A stretch of DNA of 64,000 bases from Acidovorax sp. RAC01 (GTDB lineage Bacteria; Pseudomonadota; Gammaproteobacteria; Burkholderiales; Burkholderiaceae_C): positions 4,397,501 to 4,461,500 of the forward strand of contig NZ_CP016447.1 in assembly GCF_001714725.1 (NCBI RefSeq), written 5' to 3'. A model generated the notes under the pieces. The model was given only the letters and a program-made list of their open reading frames with translations. It searched no databases and was not told the DNA's origin. This document shows positions 62,601 through 64,000 of the stretch, piece after piece (position 1 is the stretch's first letter; every line of letters begins with the position of its first letter). The translations under genes and the position numbers were made by a program.

Positions 62601-62938
62601 CTGAATTGCAGCGAACTGACCCACCGCTCCTGATCACTGCCGGTGAAGACGGCAAGCTTGCCAGCGTTCTCTTGCGCGAGTGCCTGGTTCGAGCAGATGT
62701 AGACCACTCTGAGAGGCTGCGCCGCGCGACCGCATTCCAGGCGGCGCTTCAAGAGCGAAGCCACGACTCCGCGCGCCACCAGTGTCTTGCCGAGCCCGAC
62801 CTCATCGCCGACCAGCAGCCGGCCGTGCAGCCCGTTCGGGCCCTCGAGACGCATGCACGCGTCCGTGACGGTTGCGCGCTGAAAATCCTTCAAGTCATCA
62901 AGCGCGTTCTGAAGGCGCTGTTGTGCTTCATGCTTCAT
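59612..62938 (-). CDS. SNF2/DEAD-like helicase of a putative defence module
   Basis: 1108 residues. Walker A LLVGDEVGLGKT at 41-52, Walker B IFILDEFQRF (DEFQ in place of DEAH), LLLSATPFK (motif III), and motifs V/VI IGQEGLDFHWYCRRVVHW and DLEQREGRINRY near residue 950-985. About 500 unassigned residues lie between the two helicase lobes, which is long for the family. Overlaps the PLD gene by ATGA. The pairing of such a helicase with a PLD nuclease occurs in several antiphage systems. Confidence 0.88.
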   Translation of the reverse strand: MKHEAQQRLQNALDDLKDFQRATVTDACMRLEGPNGLHGRLLVGDEVGLGKTLVARGVVASLLKRRLECGRAAQPLRVVYICSNQALAQENAGKLAVFTGSDQERWVSSLQFSRLAELGLHQDDPKPGVLMESCSLTPATSFSLTRGGGNALERYILWRAVKEARQIQDTEQLEEFFCNGVKGAWEDARRSCESRELEPQARAEFIGRLKERPRLDESARSAAKALQLNLHSYATLIQSLSEAGAEYVRATKHGTHLATCVRGGIRQMFVEACARNLKADIFILDEFQRFSALLHAGSVTPDTAAGEDAVSEEQIIARRVLHEGTGYATLLLSATPFKALTHLDDDGEGQAHEKQLNDLLGYLCRDDEIVLGRYAKARDALLRQLLTLPAAPLMPGTLSTAERDRVEDALRPYICRSERGAIEPDIERVFMTARADDLGASLRTSEIDGFVALDRLAQALKSVSRGHAVSDVMQFHKAAPWSLSFLSGYQLRETLRLHAKETPVRKALKEAGAGWIPHRRFRDYSLNMTHEAPSGRFAQVLRATAPEGSERLLWVPPSLPNYASCGPFKDKEGFSKSLLFSSLVLAPRALSSYVSYECERRLLGTGRKRHDYLDNRDAYKGTLLFDGVKIGPAWGLIYPSTRLAAMPIGHSGASLEEVRQRVRDELGADFRLLCKRYGHGTQRYSARWYALAPFLLDRIDEGGDARLASATRWADAFMRFSVASQARKTHAQRVLEALARADHGLGEPPADLLGWLVDLAIAGPAVCMRRTLATVWEGGAADNSDEKRLAHATDCASSFIDKMNRMESQRVLRAVLPGAKPWVAVSSYAAMGNLQAVFDEFLHLLKSVHRGMDESVGAFHIAIAPGAVTITSQTALPPLKGQVKEHDFTFHCHYAVPFGNQSSTEEEGIKRISNVRASFNSPFWPFMLNSTSIGQEGLDFHWYCRRVVHWSLPANPIDLEQREGRINRYKSLVVRQRVAQAYGEALNLPAPSQSRDMWTRLFDLAGKDERRTDLVPYWYVPRGSACLERIVPLAPFSSEIDRLDEILRILSLYRLSFGQPRQQELIENLLRRDYKDADLRLIRDALLVDLAPINRVLKAAGDYSAGAA

Positions 62939-64000
62939 GCGTTTCGTTCGCGGTGGTAGGCGGCAAAGCCTTCGAAGAGCGGGTCTAGCCCTTCAGGTAA
63001 GGTCTCTACCTCGGCGCGAATGCGCCGGTAGATATCGATGGCACGGTTCATCCGGCCTGGCGCTCTCGAGGCCGCGCGCAGGAGTTGCTCATAGAGCGCG
63101 CCCTTGTCGTCGAGCCCGAATACGTCTGCGCTTCGCCCGTTACCGTCGGCGCGCGACCAGTCGGTGCGCGACGGATCCAGGTCCAGAATCAATGCGAGGT
63201 AACGCAGGAGCTTTCTGCTGTCGCCGACGATATCCCGGAACAGCGCAGCCTTGCGCCGCTCGAGCATGTCGACGGACAACACTGCCTGCACGACGAATCG
63301 CTTGCGCACCTCTTTCGGCGAAACGATCTCGGCCGACAGGAAGGCGCTGATATCCGTCAGGCTGACGTCGGTCCACGCCATCGAGACGTCCAGCGCGCGC
63401 GGATCGTCGCGGCAGAGCAGGCGCACGGTGGCCTCAAAGCCCGCAGGCAATCGAATGGCCGAAACGTCCGGCGTAGTGTCAAGCCGGAGGTCGAACCGGC
63501 CCGGCTTGCCCGGGACCTCATTCACATGGAGCAGCCACCCGGCGGAACTGAGGGCATGCACGGCACGGCGCATTGCGCTGTCTTCCTCTGGGCTGACCGG
63601 CCCGGCATCGCGAAACTCGTGTTTATGGAAAACGTTCGACGTCTTCCATGTTTCCAGCAAGGCGCTGGGACCGAGCTTGCCATTCCTGCCCGTGAGTCGC
63701 AGCATCAGTTCTCGATTGCGGGGAGACGCCAGCTTGCCCGGCTGCCCGAACGCGGCGTTCGTCATATTGGCCGAACCGATATGCCAGATGGCCTGCGCGC
63801 CGTGTTTCGCGACGATGAGCTTGGCATGAAGATTCTGTTGTTCCGCCGCGCGGCTTTCGTGCCGCTCCTCGCCGTCGACTACTCGATCCGAGAGCGACAA
63901 GCAATTCCAGTTGCTCAGCGCGTTGCTGCCAATCTTGTCGAGCGTGTCACCCCGGCTGATGAGCGTGCGTATGGCGTTGGCGCGCGTGCGGCTGGCCAGG
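62935..64000 (-). CDS. Phospholipase D-fold protein (cut by window edge)
   Basis: At least 354 codons; the frame stays open to the right edge, so the start is outside. The PLD HxK motif is NLHAKLIVAKHGAQAIWHIG with SANMTNAAFG after it. The C-terminal 200 residues are unassigned. Probably a nuclease working with the helicase downstream, to which it is translationally coupled. A TTG inside at 63900 is not the true start. Confidence 0.85.
   Translation of the reverse strand, partial: LASRTRANAIRTLISRGDTLDKIGSNALSNWNCLSLSDRVVDGEERHESRAAEQQNLHAKLIVAKHGAQAIWHIGSANMTNAAFGQPGKLASPRNRELMLRLTGRNGKLGPSALLETWKTSNVFHKHEFRDAGPVSPEEDSAMRRAVHALSSAGWLLHVNEVPGKPGRFDLRLDTTPDVSAIRLPAGFEATVRLLCRDDPRALDVSMAWTDVSLTDISAFLSAEIVSPKEVRKRFVVQAVLSVDMLERRKAALFRDIVGDSRKLLRYLALILDLDPSRTDWSRADGNGRSADVFGLDDKGALYEQLLRAASRAPGRMNRAIDIYRRIRAEVETLPEGLDPLFEGFAAYHRERNA

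Overview
The window looks like a chromosome segment from a betaproteobacterium of the Comamonadaceae (Acidovorax, Diaphorobacter or Alicycliphilus type). The evidence is high GC, the infB-nusA-rimP order, FabI, a YejABEF-type importer, a biodegradative-type basic amino acid decarboxylase, small intergenic CTAT-N7-ATAG palindromes, and a Bug-type binding protein next to tartrate dehydratase. The genus is inferred from gene content only.

Layout. 1-21.65 kb is ordinary core genome: infB (cut by the left edge), nusA, rimP behind a leader hairpin with a T-tract; thioredoxin-like protein and two multiheme cytochromes c; a small unknown and a Blc lipocalin; yejFEBA; fabI; an exported ATP-dependent DNA ligase; a fasciclin-domain protein; a decarboxylase; nfeD-qmcA; a small exported protein. 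tRNA-Ser(GGA) at 21769-21858 marks the start of accessory DNA. 22.3-30.7 kb carries genes typical of integrative elements (Gly-zipper/zinc-ribbon protein, DUF932, YqaJ nuclease, gp3-like directionality-factor candidate, LOTUS-domain protein, H-NS, XRE regulator). Several of these genes are separated by hairpins followed by T-runs. 30.7-42.6 kb is a worn cargo zone: lipoproteins, an AT-rich unknown, IS481 scraps, an Mrr-like nuclease, two gene remnants joined tail-outwards, a PD-(D/E)xK nuclease, a Nudix protein, an orphan FtsZ C-terminal-like protein, and a methyltransferase/HNH pair interrupted by an IS3-family element. 42.8-46.4 kb is a tartrate (or fumarate) dehydratase operon with a solute-binding protein and a divergent LysR regulator.

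The most informative part is 46.6-58.0 kb. A DNA-protein-crosslink repair gene of the SRAP/YedK family is cut in two: the C-terminal third lies at 46609-46821 and the N-terminal part at 56021-56476. Between them sits a 9.2-kb element with a trio of tyrosine recombinases plus a TnpC-like helper, cadmium/lead-type metal cargo (MerR regulator, CDF transporter, DUF3703, LspA, HAD hydrolase) and its own intact, divergent SRAP gene. Upstream of the broken SRAP gene, an IS1595-family element with an 8-bp duplication has inserted inside an almost perfect LexA SOS box. The box once controlled a divergent promoter region, and its two halves are now 1.1 kb apart.

58-64 kb holds an exported non-specific endonuclease, an IS110 remnant, and a two-gene helicase/phospholipase-D-fold unit that runs off the right edge and looks like a phage-defence module.
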